A stretch of DNA of 64,000 bases from Triatoma infestans. Lineage: Eukaryota > Arthropoda > Insecta > Hemiptera > Reduviidae. The stretch spans positions 1 through 64,000 of the forward strand of contig JAAEAF010006647.1 in the NCBI GenBank assembly GCA_011037195.1, written 5' to 3'. A program made the translations under genes and the position numbers. How positions within the stretch are numbered: the first letter of the stretch is position 1; every line of letters begins with the position of its first letter. Of the stretch, positions 40,986 to 51,730 are shown one piece after another. A model generated the notes under the pieces. It did no database searches. It worked only from the letters and a program-made list of their open reading frames with translations, and was not told where the DNA came from.

Positions 40986-41589
40986 AAATTCTTAAAGAAT
41001 CTATGGAAAAAACCAGCAGTATCACAAAATCACAATTTAATTTCAATTATTTATAGATAAAGAATGAAAAAAAAAAGTGAAATTGAAAAACTTTGAAAAG
41101 GTTCTTTAAATAAAAATAGTCAAATCAATAGTGAAATGGTAGGTAATAAATTTATTTAAATTTCCTTGTTACATTTTATTTGGGACACAAATAGCTCTTC
41201 ACATGGGTGTTGGGTGATAAAACAGAATTAAGATTAGAGGATTAAGCAGAAAAAACATGTTGGAACAGAAATTTACTTACTGTAAAGTCTTAATTAAATA
41301 AAATCTCTGGCCGAACTTTACAGCCGGACAGGAAGTTGTAATAGTAATAAAGAGTTTTATTGCTTAGTTAAGCTCTATTAGTAACTACTTGTATAGTTTT
41401 TCTTTTTTCTAGTTTACCATTTTCAGGTCTTGTGTTCTATTTGTTTTAACCATAAAAATTTGTTTTAACAAAGTTTTGTATTTATATTATTTCTAAGAAT
41501 GCTGAAAATATATCCTCAAGTTATGAACGCTGAGCTATAAAATGGTACAAATAAACTTGATGAAAATGGTTTAAATTCCTCTTTGAATG
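40986..41589. other. AT-rich spacer
   Basis: Nothing recognised. Confidence 0.4.
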
Positions 41590-41885
41590 TATTGTTTACG
41601 ATTAGAGAATTTTTTAGATTCACTCTTTAATGACTTTCATTAAAGACAAAAAAAAAAGAAGCTGGCACCTATAAAGTCTTGATGGTAGTGTTGTAAACTG
41701 GATGGAATTGTAGAATCTCCTGCTCTTTAAACTCTTTATCTTTATTGTACTAGGAAAGTGGAAAAGGCCATGCATGGTTACGTGGGCATGTGTTAAAATT
41801 AAAACCCCTGCTTTTATTGTTCGATATTTTATATGGGGGACTATATATGAGAATAGTTTTCCAGATTTATTGTACAATTAAAACC
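41590..41885 (+). repeat. Repeat Y, copy 1
   Basis: AGAGAATTTTTTAGATTCAC, AAGCTGGCACCTATAAAGTC, TTGTAAACTGGATGGAATTG, AATCTCCTGCTCTTTAAAC and GTGGGCATGTGTTAAAATTA match 46586-46800 in the same orientation. Class unknown; no coding. Confidence 0.65.
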
Positions 41886-41980
41886 CCAAATAAAAAAAAT
41901 TGGTCTCGAACGAGTCACACGACTTTTTCTTATTCCAGTTATCATAATTTAGCTTGACAAATGTACCTTTATGAAACATG
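41886..41980 (+). repeat. ETS-repeat left-terminus scrap
   Basis: TTGGTCTCGAACGAGTCACA, ACTTTTTCTTATTCCAGTTA and GCTTGACAAATGTACCTTTA are a diverged left end of the ETS-repeat, starting where repeat Y stops. Confidence 0.5.
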
Positions 41981-42169
41981 TAATTTTTACTAAATGAATA
42001 TTTACGCTTATTATTAATATTGGATGAATGAATATTTGCCCTTATCTATATAAAGGTGTTCGGATAATCATACATTGCACATGATAATTTTTTAGAACCA
42101 GGTAGCTAGCTGTAGGTGGTTTACATTATAGACTGAATTTCAACGGCAACAATCAAGTCCAATAATAAT

Positions 42170-42208
42170 TTTAACTAATAATAATAATAATAACAATAAT
42201 AATAATTG
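42170..42208. repeat. (AAT)n microsatellite
   Basis: AATAATAATAATAATAACAATAATAATAA directly before the R2-like LINE fragment. Confidence 0.8.
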
Positions 42209-44380
42209 TTTTGAGATTGAGGAAGGTGGTTTTATAGAGGCACTGCGAGACGATGAGGTCTATAAGTATTTGGGCTGTCAACAGGCTAGGAATATTAATC
42301 ATTCACAGATAAAAAAAAGCGCTTTTTAAAGAGTATTTACAGAGAGTGAGAAATGTGTGCCGAACAGATCTGAATGGTAGAAATCTTTTTAATGCAATTG
42401 TAATGTGATAACAAGAAGGAGTGATAACAGAAATATATAATTTTTAATTATAAAAATGATAACTAGTGGTGCCAGCCAGACGCTATTATTCAATACAAAA
42501 GCTGCGGTCAGTGCACGGTCAAAGGACCGCCCGCCAAAGACACACCGCTTTCACAAGGGTCAACAAATCACTCAAAATACCGATCACCTGGCTACAGTCC
42601 TTTGATAACTACCATCATCTGTCGCCACACCTGTTCACCGACCTATTCAAAACCTAGGATCAACACACGGCAATAAACTAAACACTCTAAAGACCGACCA
42701 CCTGGCTACAATCCTTTGATAACCGCCAACACCTGTTCAAGAACTAGGGTCAACACACGGCAAGAGATGTTTGAGTGTGACCCGTAATTACAAGACTTGT
42801 CAATGTGTGGGGATGGCAATAGAAGGCATCTCTACAGGAAGTGGGAGGACTTTCTTCAGTATTTCATTAGCGTAACATCAAGATTCTACCAGTGACATAA
42901 TTCATATATCGGAGCGCGTCCCTATCTAAGTATTTAAACATATAGTATTAACAATCATTATAGTTGGTGCATTCTAGTTACAATTTAAATCATTTTAAAT
43001 TAATTGTAGTTTATCTTTTCAAACGTTTAAATTATTGTTAAAATATACATATATCTATTTTCGTAAATTCGTAATTCATATTCCGCATAAAAACTCTCTA
43101 AAATCTCTAACTAACTCCCAACTATTCATCGCATCACAACACCTCTCCAAGACATCTGAACCCCATTACACAATTAACTCGTTTGCTATTCCAGTCCTTA
43201 CCTACTCGTTTGGTATTATAATCTGGTCAGCAACTGACTTGGAAGATATTATGTTGAGCTGACAAAGTTCAGAAAACACCATGAAAAAACAAGCAAGCTC
43301 AGGTTAACATTACCAAGAGAGGAGGAGGCACAGGGCTCATTGATATGAAGCATTTGCATGCAGAGCAAATTAAGTCGATGAGAGAGAGTATTTCTTTAAA
43401 AGAAAGCAGGACTCGTCATTGCATAGGAGTGTATGTTCTGCGCATTTAGGGTACACGCCATTGAATCTGGTACACGAGAGAGCACAGGACAATGAACTGT
43501 TGTTCACCAATGATGAGAAGCAATGGGAATGGAGGAGTATGGCTCTCCAGGGAAAACATCCCCACATCCTTGACCAATCATTTGTCGACAAAATAGCGTC
43601 GTACGCATGGTTGAGGAAGGATGAGTTCCTTCCCGAGACCGAAGGATTCCTTGTTGCTATCCAGGACCAAGTTATCGGTACTAGGAACTACAGAAAATTT
43701 ATTATAAAGGATCCGGAAGTGAAGGATGACAGGTGCAGACGTTGCCTTGATAAACCGGAGACCATTCAGCATGTATTGGGTGCTTGTAATTCATTGGCAC
43801 AGACTGAGTATCTGCAGGGTCACAACCAGGTAGCTGCCATTATCCATCAGGGCATTGGTGTTAAAGTTGGATTGCTGGAAGAGAGTGTGCCCTATTACAA
43901 ATATAATCCAACTTCTGTTCTTGAGACCGATAGTTACACGCTCTATTAAGATAGATCGATTATTACAGGTAGGTCAATCCGAAACAACAGACCTGTTGTA
44001 GTGTTGCGGGACAAGCAAATGAAAGTGGCGCATTTGATCGATATTGCTATTCCCGGTAATCATAAGATTCAGGGTACTCTGAGCGAAAAGGTGCGCAAGT
44101 ACCAGGACTTAAAGAAAGAGATTACCGATATATGGAAATTGGAAAAAGTTTATGTAGCTCCTAGAGTCCTCTCAGTAACGGGGATAATTCCGCAAGCCCT
44201 ACATGATAGCATTAAGACCTTAGAGCTAAGACAAGAGATTTATATCCAGATACAGAAGTCTATCATTTTAAGCTCTTGTAGGTTGGTGAGAAAGTTCTTA
44301 GGTTGAACAGGTGAGAGCGCTTGGTTTGAACCCGTACCTCATCTTAAATACCAGCGGAAAAACCTGAGAATAAAAATAAT
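42209..44380 (+). pseudogene. R2-like (RLE-type) LINE, 3-prime half, split by solo LTR
   Basis: Before the LTR: EEGGFIEALRDDEVYKYLGC, the RT C-terminal palm. After it: SFAIPVLTYSFGIIIWSATD, REEGGTGLIDMKHLHAEQIK, RKDEFLPETEGFLVAIQDQV, a zinc motif CRRCLDKPETIQHVLGAC (CCHC), then YKYNPTS. A TAA stop at 43947-43949 stands where the family has Trp before DRSIITGRS. The restriction-like endonuclease region follows: PVVVLRDKQMKVAHLIDIAI. The residue after RP is Val (GTT) where the family has the conserved Asp. It ends near 44306 with an AAT-rich tail to about 44398. Zinc knuckle plus C-terminal endonuclease place it in the R2/R4 (RLE) group, but it is not in rDNA here. Confidence 0.85.
42399..43170 (+). 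mobile_element. Solo LTR, family LTR2, copy 3
   Basis: TGTAATG to CATTACA, 772 bp, flanked by CAAT (42395-42398 and 43171-43174). Landmarks shared with 55792-56596 (inverted) are ACAAGAAGGAGTGATAACA, GGTGCCAGCCAGACGCTATT, GTCAACACACGGCAA, GGAGCGCGTCCCTATCTAAG and TTTTCGTAAATTC. The internal segment CACCTGGCTACA is present twice, marking a duplication inside the LTR. Removing it with one CAAT leaves the LINE reading phase continuous, which fixes the ends. Confidence 0.9.
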
Positions 44381-44394
44381 AATAATAATAAATA

Positions 44395-44690
44395 TATATA
44401 TAAATATATATTGTTTCCAGAAAAATGTTTGAAATAACAGTGATAAGTTTATAACAATACAGTAAACATTTCAAGTTTAAAGAAAATTATCGGAGCATTT
44501 TTCGAGAAAATTTCCAAATATTCAGAAACCTATTCTGCAAAGTCGCGCACTCTAAATAGATTATTTTCCAAATTAAGAATCCTGACAACTATTGTAACTA
44601 TTACATTATAAAAAATAATTCGCTGAATTATTAATAATTTTACTATTAAATTAATGAGAATATGTTTAATTATGGGTACGTTTAGCCAGC
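44395..44690 (+). repeat. Repeat X, degraded ETS-repeat relative (copy 2)
   Basis: CCAGAAAAATGTTTGAAATA, GAGCATTTTTCGAGAAAATT, AGAAACCTATTCTGCAAAGT and AGTCGCGCACTC; reverse-complement partner of 20670-20922. Lies directly before a SINE-A head, as in the other copy. A further weak relative is at 57080-57200. Confidence 0.5.
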
Positions 44691-45120
44691 AAGGGGTGGT
44701 ATCTGTTGCATGCAATTACTTGGGGAATAGCGATCCCATGGGTTACCACAGCGCAGTACTGCGTGCACTTCGTCAGATCAGTACATAATACATTTAAAGT
44801 ACATATGCACTCTACACTTTACAAACAAGGACAAACACAGTGCACAAAACTAAGGTCTCCGTCCCTAGTTAATTGGCAAAAGCCAAGGGAGAAGGAAGGG
44901 ATTAGCTCAGTGGTAGCGCGCTGGACTAGCAACGCGGTGGTCCCGGGTTCGAATCCAGCATGCCTCCCTCAGATTTTCTTTTCCTAGCAGCCTCTATAAC
45001 TCACTGTCCAGTGACGGGCAGTGCTGTCTATAGAGGACACTGTCCAGAACACTGTTTGGAGGCTAGCAGTGCATTGAGAATGCTCCAACATGCACTACAT
45101 ACCAGCGATGTAGTAGAGGC
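44691..45120 (+). repeat. SINE-A copy
   Basis: Head from GGTATCTGTTGCATGCAATT; A box TTAGCTCAGTGGTAGCG (44902-44918), B box GGTTCGAATCC (44946-44956); tail CTATAACTCACTGTCCAGTG, CTGTTTGGAGGCTAGCAGTG, CATTGAGAATGCTCC. The acceptor and anticodon stems do not pair, so this is a SINE and not a tRNA gene. Confidence 0.75.
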
Positions 45121-45354
45121 GTAAGTTTGTACAAATTGATTAGAGCAATAATAAGAGAGAGAGATGATATTTACAGCATTTTGTCTTTGGCAATATGTTG
45201 AGGTCATTACAGTAGGGTGAGGTTTGTGTGATATAGTAGTCGGAAAAGTTTAGGATTGGTATGTTTGAATAGTTCCGTTATGTTTGTAGGTTTGGCTGAA
45301 CTCTACGACTCTAGTCCGTAAGTACACATAGGTTTTGAGTATGGTAATATACAT
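45121..45354. other. Spacer between two SINE-A copies
   Basis: AT-rich with TTTAGGATTGGTATG; no similarity recognised. Confidence 0.35.
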
Positions 45355-45785
45355 TGCCCGCAAGGGGTATCTGGTACATGCAGTTAGTTGGGGAGTAGAG
45401 ATCCCACTGGTTATCACAGCTCAATACTCCATGCACACCGGCAGAACAGTACACCATACATTTAAACTATATACACTCTACACTTTACAAACAAGGACAA
45501 ACAGTTAATTGGCAAAAGCGAAGGGAGAAGGAAGTGATTAGCTCAGTGGTAGCGCGCTGGACTAGCAACGCGGTGGTCCCGGGTTCGAATCCATCAGGCT
45601 ACCATTAGATATTCTCTTCCAAGGAGCCCCTACAACTCACTGGCCGATGATGTGCAGTGTTGTCTGTAGCTAAAGAACGCTGCTTGGAGGCCGGCTGTGC
45701 ATTGGGAAGCCTCCGGGGGAGCACAATAGATCTTTCACGTCACAATGCAATAATCCCCTACAATAATCTACAATCTTATTAGGAA
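45355..45785 (+). repeat. SINE-A copy joined to LINE 3-prime end
   Basis: Head from GGGGTATCTGGTACATGCAG; A box 45538-45554, B box GGTTCGAATCC 45582-45592; tail CTCACTGGCCGATGATGTGC, CTTGGAGGCCGGCTGTGCAT, AGATCTTTCACGTC and TACAATAATCTACAATCTTA. It runs without a gap into the LINE 3-prime UTR at about 45786, exactly as the inverted pair at 20165-20200. Confidence 0.78.
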
Positions 45786-46512
45786 ACTAAATTATCAGCC
45801 ACTACGAATATTAAAAATGTGGCTGACATCCGCTATTTTATCCGTCGTAGCACGCATATTGGTTCCTGACCGGTTTCGAATATTCATCCATCCTAGGGAG
45901 GATTTTTTTACCTAGTGTAAATAGAATAGAATCGGGGGGGGGGGAGCCTCATTCCACTGCGACCTACAAAATGAGGTCTATTGTGGATCCCCTTAAGTTA
46001 CAGAACAGCCCCCAGCTTTGCCCTCCTAATCAATCCTAGCAAAGCTGAGAGCGGCTCCGTCATGAAGCTTTCAGCTTCGGGATTGCCCGTCCCCAGTTGA
46101 AGAAACCTAATCCTCGCCAGGCCGGCGCACTCACAAAGGATGTGCGCCGGGGTCTCCTCCTCTACCTTGCAGAATCGGCATACCGCACTATCCGCAAGTT
46201 GTAGGTGGTGCATGTGTCTATTCAGCCTACAATGCCCTGTTAGTAGACCCACAATTAACCTTATATCCCTTCGGGTTTGGCTCAGTAGGTCTTTGGTAAA
46301 TTTAGGCAAATGTCTTTTAATGAAGAGCTTTGCCTGCCTCTGTCCTGGTGTTCCCTCCCACCAACGCAGACGCTGATCTTCTATCCACCCCTTGATAGAA
46401 GTTTGGATGAGGCTCCTGGACAAGCCGCAGAAGGGTTCGGGGCCTATAAAGGTATCCTGCGTGTCCTCCCTCGCTAGGGCATCCGCCCTCTCATTGCCCA
46501 GGTACCCCGCAT
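45786..46512 (-). pseudogene. R1-like LINE 3-prime end: RNase H and zinc knuckle (copy 2)
   Basis: Minus strand: HAGYLGNERADALAREDTQD (intact end of RNase H), GLSRSLIQTSIKGWIEDQRL, RRDIRLIVGLLTGHCRLNR, the CCHC knuckle and the same C-terminus as copy 1, with an open stretch of at least 170 codons (46511 to 45998). The 3-prime UTR carries the same G/C run next to ATTCTATTC. It is cut at the 5-prime side within WVPGHAG and there joins a SINE-A tail scrap (46515-46572). Better preserved than copy 1 at the RNase H end, but still a truncated, dead copy. Confidence 0.85.
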
Positions 46513-46514
46513 GG

Positions 46515-46572
46515 CTTTGGGGGGTACAATAGATCTTTCAGGTCGCAGTGCAATAATCCCCTACAACAATCT
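46515..46572 (+). repeat. SINE-A tail scrap
   Basis: GGTACAATAGATCTTTCAGG, TCGCAGTGCAATAATCCCCT, ACAACAATCTAC: only the last 55 bp or so of the SINE-A tail, sitting exactly at the LINE truncation point. Confidence 0.65.
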
Positions 46573-46585
46573 ACTAATGGGTACG

Positions 46586-46800
46586 TTTAGAGAATTTTTA
46601 GATTCACTCTATAATGATTTTCTTTAAAGAGAAACAAAGCTGGCGCCTATATAAATTCTTGATGGTGGTGTTGTAAACTGGATAGAATTGTACAATCTCC
46701 TACTCTTTAAACACGTTCATCATTATTGTTCTACAAAAAACTGGAAAGTAGAAAAAGCATGGGTTAGGTGGGCGTGTGTTTAAATTAAAAACGTTGAGCC
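46586..46800 (+). repeat. Repeat Y, copy 2
   Basis: AGAGAATTTTTAGATTCACT through GTGGGCGTGTGTTTAAATTA; see 41590-41885. In both copies the last landmark is the GTGGGC(A/G)TGTGTT segment. Confidence 0.65.
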
Positions 46801-47138
46801 AAGCAAGCGGCTAAAAATAGACACAACCATGGCCGGAAAATTACGATAGAGGACCAAATAAAAGCAATAAAATTAAAAATATTTAATATCTGGGAGAGAC
46901 AACTAAGATAATATAAGGTCAAATATAAACATGACAGACACTGTTACATTCACCAGGAAAGATAATCGATAATCTTAACGTGAATTTGCAATAGGACATA
47001 CTAGGGATCATGCATTCATATATACGTATGCTGTTAGGCAAACGCAATTCTGTATTTCCGCACTGCAAATCATATGCACTAAACAGTTCGGTATTTCTTA
47101 GGAAAATGTTGTGTTATTGAATATAAAATAAAAAAAAT
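46801..47138. other. Spacer, nothing recognised
   Basis: AT-rich, no feature recognised. Confidence 0.4.
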
Positions 47139-47765
47139 TCTGGTGTGAAACACTCACACAACTTTCTCTTATTCAATTTTTCAAAATTGTAATTAACAAC
47201 AAACTTTATAGTTTGTATACCAAATTTAATGAAATTTTAGTCGCCAGATTTTAATGGAGAAAATCGCGAAAATTGAAAAAAATGTCCAGTAAAAGCGCAA
47301 TTTCGCTCTTCTGATTTTCTTCAAATTTGGAATTTCAACAACATATTTAATTCTAATTAATATTATTTACATGATAGAATTGTCTAATAAACTGAAATAG
47401 CACTTTAGAGGACAACCTAACCACACCCTTAAGTGCCCCCAAAAGTGCCCTTAAATGCATTTTCTTGGAGAAATGTTCAAATAAAAAGTTATAGCTCTTT
47501 TTCTGTGTAGAAGCTTGGAATTTCATCAACATATTCAATTCTAATTAACATTATTTAGATGACAAAATTGTATAGTTAACTGAAATAGCGCGTTAGAGGA
47601 AAACCTAACCCCACCCTTTCTTCATAAATGCCCTTGAATGAATTTTCCCAGAAAAATGTTTCAAATAAAAGTTGTAGATTTTTATATGAGTAGTTGATAT
47701 AACTAGTTTGAAGAAAATAGTCGGAGCCATTTTTGAAAGAAATCGCAAAAAAATTGAAAATACGT
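47139..47765 (+). repeat. ETS-repeat copy G (right end missing)
   Basis: Left terminus TCTGGTGTGAAACACTCACA and ACTTTCTCTTATTC; then AGTAAAAGCGCAATTTCGCT (ETS-type motif destroyed) and one and a half internal units (TTGAAATAGCACTTTAG-type segments at about 47390 and 47578). Truncated before the right end by an A-run. Confidence 0.65.
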
Positions 47766-48411
47766 AATAAATCTGAAGAAGTTAATTTAATATGCTAAAA
47801 AAAAAAAAAAAAAAAAAATGAGCAACTATGTGTTTTTGCAAGTCCCTATATAATAAAAAATAATATAAAGAAAGAAATGAAAAGAAAATACAAATGAATA
47901 TTTATGTTTTGATATATTTTGTTCTCCTAAAGACAGATATCATCAAAGAAATGTGTTGATAAAACCCTATTTGGGGAGATTGATGCTGAAAGAGGGCGTT
48001 CCAATTCCATTAGCATTCATCTCTTTCACTGCTTCATTTGATTTTTATATTCTGTAAATGAACCATTCTTTATAAAATATATCATTTCATTCGTTCAAAT
48101 GTTTTATTCAATATAAAATCATTTTTCAGTTATTTTCATATAATATTAAAATATGAGAAAGTTGGATATACCCTAGAATTTAATCAGATGGTGTAACAAT
48201 TTCAGTTAAGTTTTAAGGAAATCAAATATGACAAATTTTTCGCTAATTGTAAAGTTTTAATAGAATGCAAAAAAAAATAGTTATACGTTAACCTGATTTG
48301 AAATAGGCCACTAAAAATTGTTCTGCTTTTTCATCTAATTTATGAGTCATAAAAAAATGACCATTTTTCTTGCAAATTTAAAAACAATTTTATTTTATTT
48401 AAAAATTTATT
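47766..48411. other. AT-rich spacer
   Basis: Long A-run at 47798-47818; nothing else recognised. Confidence 0.4.
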
Positions 48412-49357
48412 TTAATTTTCAAAGTATACACTGTTGTGTACTATGGTTTCTTTCCATCTCGAGACTAGCTGCCGAATTCCTTCGCAATACCACTCTTTGG
48501 GTTTTGAACGGAAGAATTCCGCAACTCCATTTTGAACCTCGTCCAGAGAATTAAAGGATATTTCCTTGAAGATAGTGCGCCAATGACCGGAATAGATGAT
48601 AATCGGAAGGTGCTAGGTTCGGACTATAAGCAGCGTGGGGGAGAAGCTCAAGTGTCGAGCGTTATCTTGTTGAAACAAAAACTTTATTTCTGTTAACTAA
48701 CCCTCGGTAACGTTGGGCCAAAACAGCGTACATTCTTTCTAACTACTCGCTATAGAGTTCCGAATCAATAGACTGACCTTCGGGAATGAACTCATAATGA
48801 ATTACACTTTCATAATTCCAAAAAACAGAAAGCATTGTTTTTTTTCGAATTGACCCTGTTTAGGCGACAGGTAGAGCAGGCTGCATGCAGTGTAACCATT
48901 GTTTCTTGGTCTTAAGGTTTCTCCAATATACCCATTTTTCATCGCAAGTGGCAATCCTTTTGATGAACCGATGGTCATTTGGATTTTCCAAAAGATTTTG
49001 ACAAATTTCTACTCGCCGCTGAGCTTGTTCAGCGGTCAACTCATGGGGTACCACTCTAGCTGAACGATTCACTTTCCCCAGCTTATGCAGCCCAAGATTT
49101 TCGGTGGATTGGGATACTTCGAGTTCTGCTGCCAGTTCAGCCTCCACGTGACCCCGCAGAGCTTCTTCATCGAATGGTGATTTTCGCTGAAGACTAATGT
49201 CATCAGTATTAAATTTCTGAAATCAGGTACATGCCGTCCGTTCAGAAAGAGCATCCTCCTCTTCAAATTCCCGCACTAAACAAGTAGTTTCGGCGGCTGA
49301 GAACTTTCTTTTCCAATAATGGCGTAATGGTACTAATATTTCAAATTTTAACGTCAT
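48412..49357 (-). pseudogene. mariner transposase pseudogene (mori-like)
   Basis: Minus strand from ATG at 49357: MTLKFEILVPLRHYWKRKF, LVREFEEED, LRGHVEAELAAELEVSQST, SARVVPHELTAEQAQRRVEI, then RIATCDEKWVYWRN (first catalytic Asp), NYESVIHYEFIPEGQSIDSE, VFVQQDNARHLS (second Asp; the Pro usual after QQDNAR is missing), a frame-shifted YSPNLAPSDYHLF-type third motif, and an end at SVYFEN plus TAA (48412). At least two stops and two frameshifts. The spacing of the last two acidic motifs and the QQDNAR form suggest the mori-type lineage. I did not find the terminal inverted repeats. Confidence 0.85.
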
Positions 49358-50690
49358 CTTGTTTAAAAAAATGCTACAACAAAACTAAAAGCGATCCAGG
49401 GTAACTTTGTTTATAAATTCATTCTCTATTTGTTTATTCAAAATAAGAATATGACAAAGTTCAACAAAATCTAAACGCTCTTTTTTTCTGCAGAGGATAA
49501 AGTGCAAGACTCCAATATATGACTCTCTAATATATTTAAATTGCATCCTCTATAATGTGTGGGCGTTTTTATAGTTGTCTCGTTTATAGGACCCCAGTGG
49601 ACTATTAATCCAAAAATGTCCACGAAATTGTCTCTATTGAAATCACTTTAGAGAATAAAATTATATTATCAGCAGTTTATGCTTCAATTTAATAATAAAT
49701 ATTTATATAATTTATAATATGGTTAATTAATTTTCTTTTACAAAAGTTGTATAATTAAAATCTAAAAAAAAAGTGCTTCAGACATGTCTAACTTTTAGCG
49801 TTACCGTACGCAAACAGTAAAGATAAATATTGCCAGGTGAGTAGATTGATTTTATTCAAATGAGTAAAAAAAACAATTTTTTTAATCTCTAGAGATTAAA
49901 ACTAATGACAATGCTGCCAACATTTCAAGTAAATAACTTTCAATATTTAACAAAAATAGCTAAAATTAAAATAACATTAAAGTATACTTTTGATTTATAT
50001 ATATATATATGTTATATCATTTTCAAAGTCATTTACATTAAATATAAGAAAATTTTATACTATATATCGTTTAAAGCTAATGTAATTTTTTATAATCAAA
50101 CTGAATGTTTATCTTCCCTTCTTTTTAAAAAAACATTCTCCAAGAGTCTACCAACATCTCCTATTTTTTAGATTCCCGTTTTTTAAAAACATAAATGAAA
50201 ATATGAGAATATTTAATGAGAAAATAAAGTGTTTCTACCACCACTCGAGAACTTGAATATTTCAAAGTGCCACTTTTAGTCCTTGTTCAATGAAAAACTA
50301 TTTTTCCCCATAACTTTTGAAGTTTGAAAAAACTATATGCAATTTTATTTGTAATCTAATTTTAATGTATTCCTAATTCATATTTAAAGCTTATGTTTTT
50401 TCAAAAAAAAAAAATTACGATAATCTGAAGGAGCTTTTATGCATACATTTAGTAACGTTTCTATTAAAAAGAGTAAAGGTCGTATGCTTTATACCACTAT
50501 GCAATCCCCAAAAAAGAGTCACAAGTTTCAAAAAGTCACCACTAAACCAGACTAATAAACTGTAAGAAATTAATCGTGTTAATCAACTATGATTTTGTAT
50601 TTTCATAACAGCCCCCAGCTATTTTATCATTATATTTAGATATAATTCGTTACTGATAATGATATAAACCAAATTTAATAAAATAAAATA
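49358..50690. other. AT-rich gene-free stretch
   Basis: Over 1.3 kb without a supported feature. The open frame at 49905-50171 is Ile/Tyr/Lys-rich, as expected from AT composition, and is not called. Confidence 0.5.
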
Positions 50691-50745
50691 AAAAAAATGG
50701 TGTAAAACACTCACACAACTTTTTTATAGTCTTTTTAATATAATT
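50691..50745 (+). repeat. ETS-repeat left-terminus scrap
   Basis: AAAATGGTGTAAAACACTCA, CACAACTTTTTTATAGTC: left end only, followed at once by the LTR1 insertion site. Confidence 0.5.
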
Positions 50746-50754
50746 ATAATATAT

Positions 50755-51152
50755 TGGTAACGCAACCACTACTGGTGCCATCTAGGAGAGAAGGCAGGTA
50801 CCTAAGATTCTCCTGGTGGCCGCTGGAAGCGCTGGCGGCGTTCTAGTTCTCTCCAGAGGAATCGAGGAAGTTCTAGAAGATTCCCCACCGGTATAAATAT
50901 GGGACCACAGAAAGTTGAGAGAGTTTTCCAGTTGCAAGCGAAGTCACTAGTTTGTGAAAAGTGTATAAAAAGTGAATAAAGTGAACTTTTGTGGTTTAAA
51001 CTGTGAAGTAATTATTAGTAAGTGTTGTATTTTGTAATTTATTCTGTATAACACTAAATTGGTGTTTTCTTTATTGAAGTTTAGAGTATTTTATCTATAC
51101 GAACCCACTTAAAACTAGTTGCAGTAGCTAGTCTAGAGGGAAAAACGTTACA
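50755..51152 (+). mobile_element. Solo LTR, family LTR1, copy 3
   Basis: TGGTAACGC to CGTTACA, 398 bp, flanked by ATAT (50751-50754 and 51153-51156). This copy is in sense orientation: TATAAATA at 50892, about 100 bp before AATAAAGTGAAC. That gives a plausible U3-R-U5 order. A one-base insertion changes the start from TGTAACG to TGGTAACG. No internal region adjoins it. Confidence 0.87.
50892..50899 (+). promoter_or_regulatory. TATA box in LTR1
   Basis: TATAAATA in the GTATAAATATGGGACCACAG context; the same box is present in the minus-strand copy at 22329-22722 (as TATTTATA). Probable pol II promoter of the retrotransposon; activity unknown. Confidence 0.5.
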
Positions 51153-51570
51153 ATATAAAATGATAAATTTTGCTTTAAACTCATATTTCTGAATTTGCCC
51201 TAATATAAATATTACAGAGGTAGTGGGGAATAAAGTCGAATCTACTAATCTTGGCAAGTAGAGAAGTGGTGTCCATATAATGGCCCAGTAGAGCGCTGTA
51301 AAAACACTGAACTAACTACATAGAACATTTGAAATTAACGCTATAAATTCCGCCTAACTATCCAAAATAATTTTTTTTTTTAACAAATATTGCAAATATG
51401 TTTTTGTCTGTGATTCGTTTTAATATTTCCTGAAAATTCCAAAGAACTTAAAAGCTTAGTATATGAAGTCGCACGTCTGATTAATCGATTTTTCTTCCCA
51501 CAGATCATGGCATCCCATTTTCTTTTTATAGATGGGAAAAGTTAGCTCTTCGTCTCATTCTTTTCGAAAT
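51153..51570. other. Spacer with a short repeat
   Basis: Mostly unrecognised. GAAATTAACGCTATAAATTC..CCAAAATAATTTTTTTT (51331-51376) repeats 35036-35085. Confidence 0.4.
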
Positions 51571-51730
51571 TATAATAGGATCCAAGAGAGGAATCCAAAG
51601 CAGAGAGATTCTCAATTTTGTGTCTTTATCTCTGCTTTAGATCCCTCTATCGGATACTATTGAGGAGAACACGAAATTGAGAATCTCTTTGGCTACTTAG
51701 GCCAGACTAGAGTGGGAGACTCCATATACG
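51571..51730. repeat. LTR3 start with interleaved inverted repeats
   Basis: AGAGATTCTCAATTTTGTGT and later ACACGAAATTGAGAATCTCT are inverted copies; between them CTCTGCTTTAGATCCCTCTA is the reverse complement of the earlier AGAGGAATCCAAAGCAGAG. The two inverted pairs interleave. The tail GCCAGACTAGAGTGGGAGAC is the LTR3 landmark. Confidence 0.6.

Noticed and set aside
44900..44960. tRNA gene (A box and B box look strong); same at 22797-22865 and 45538-45592
   Set aside because: Acceptor, D and anticodon stems do not pair and the sequences are embedded in a multi-copy repeat with a shared non-tRNA tail, so they are SINE heads.
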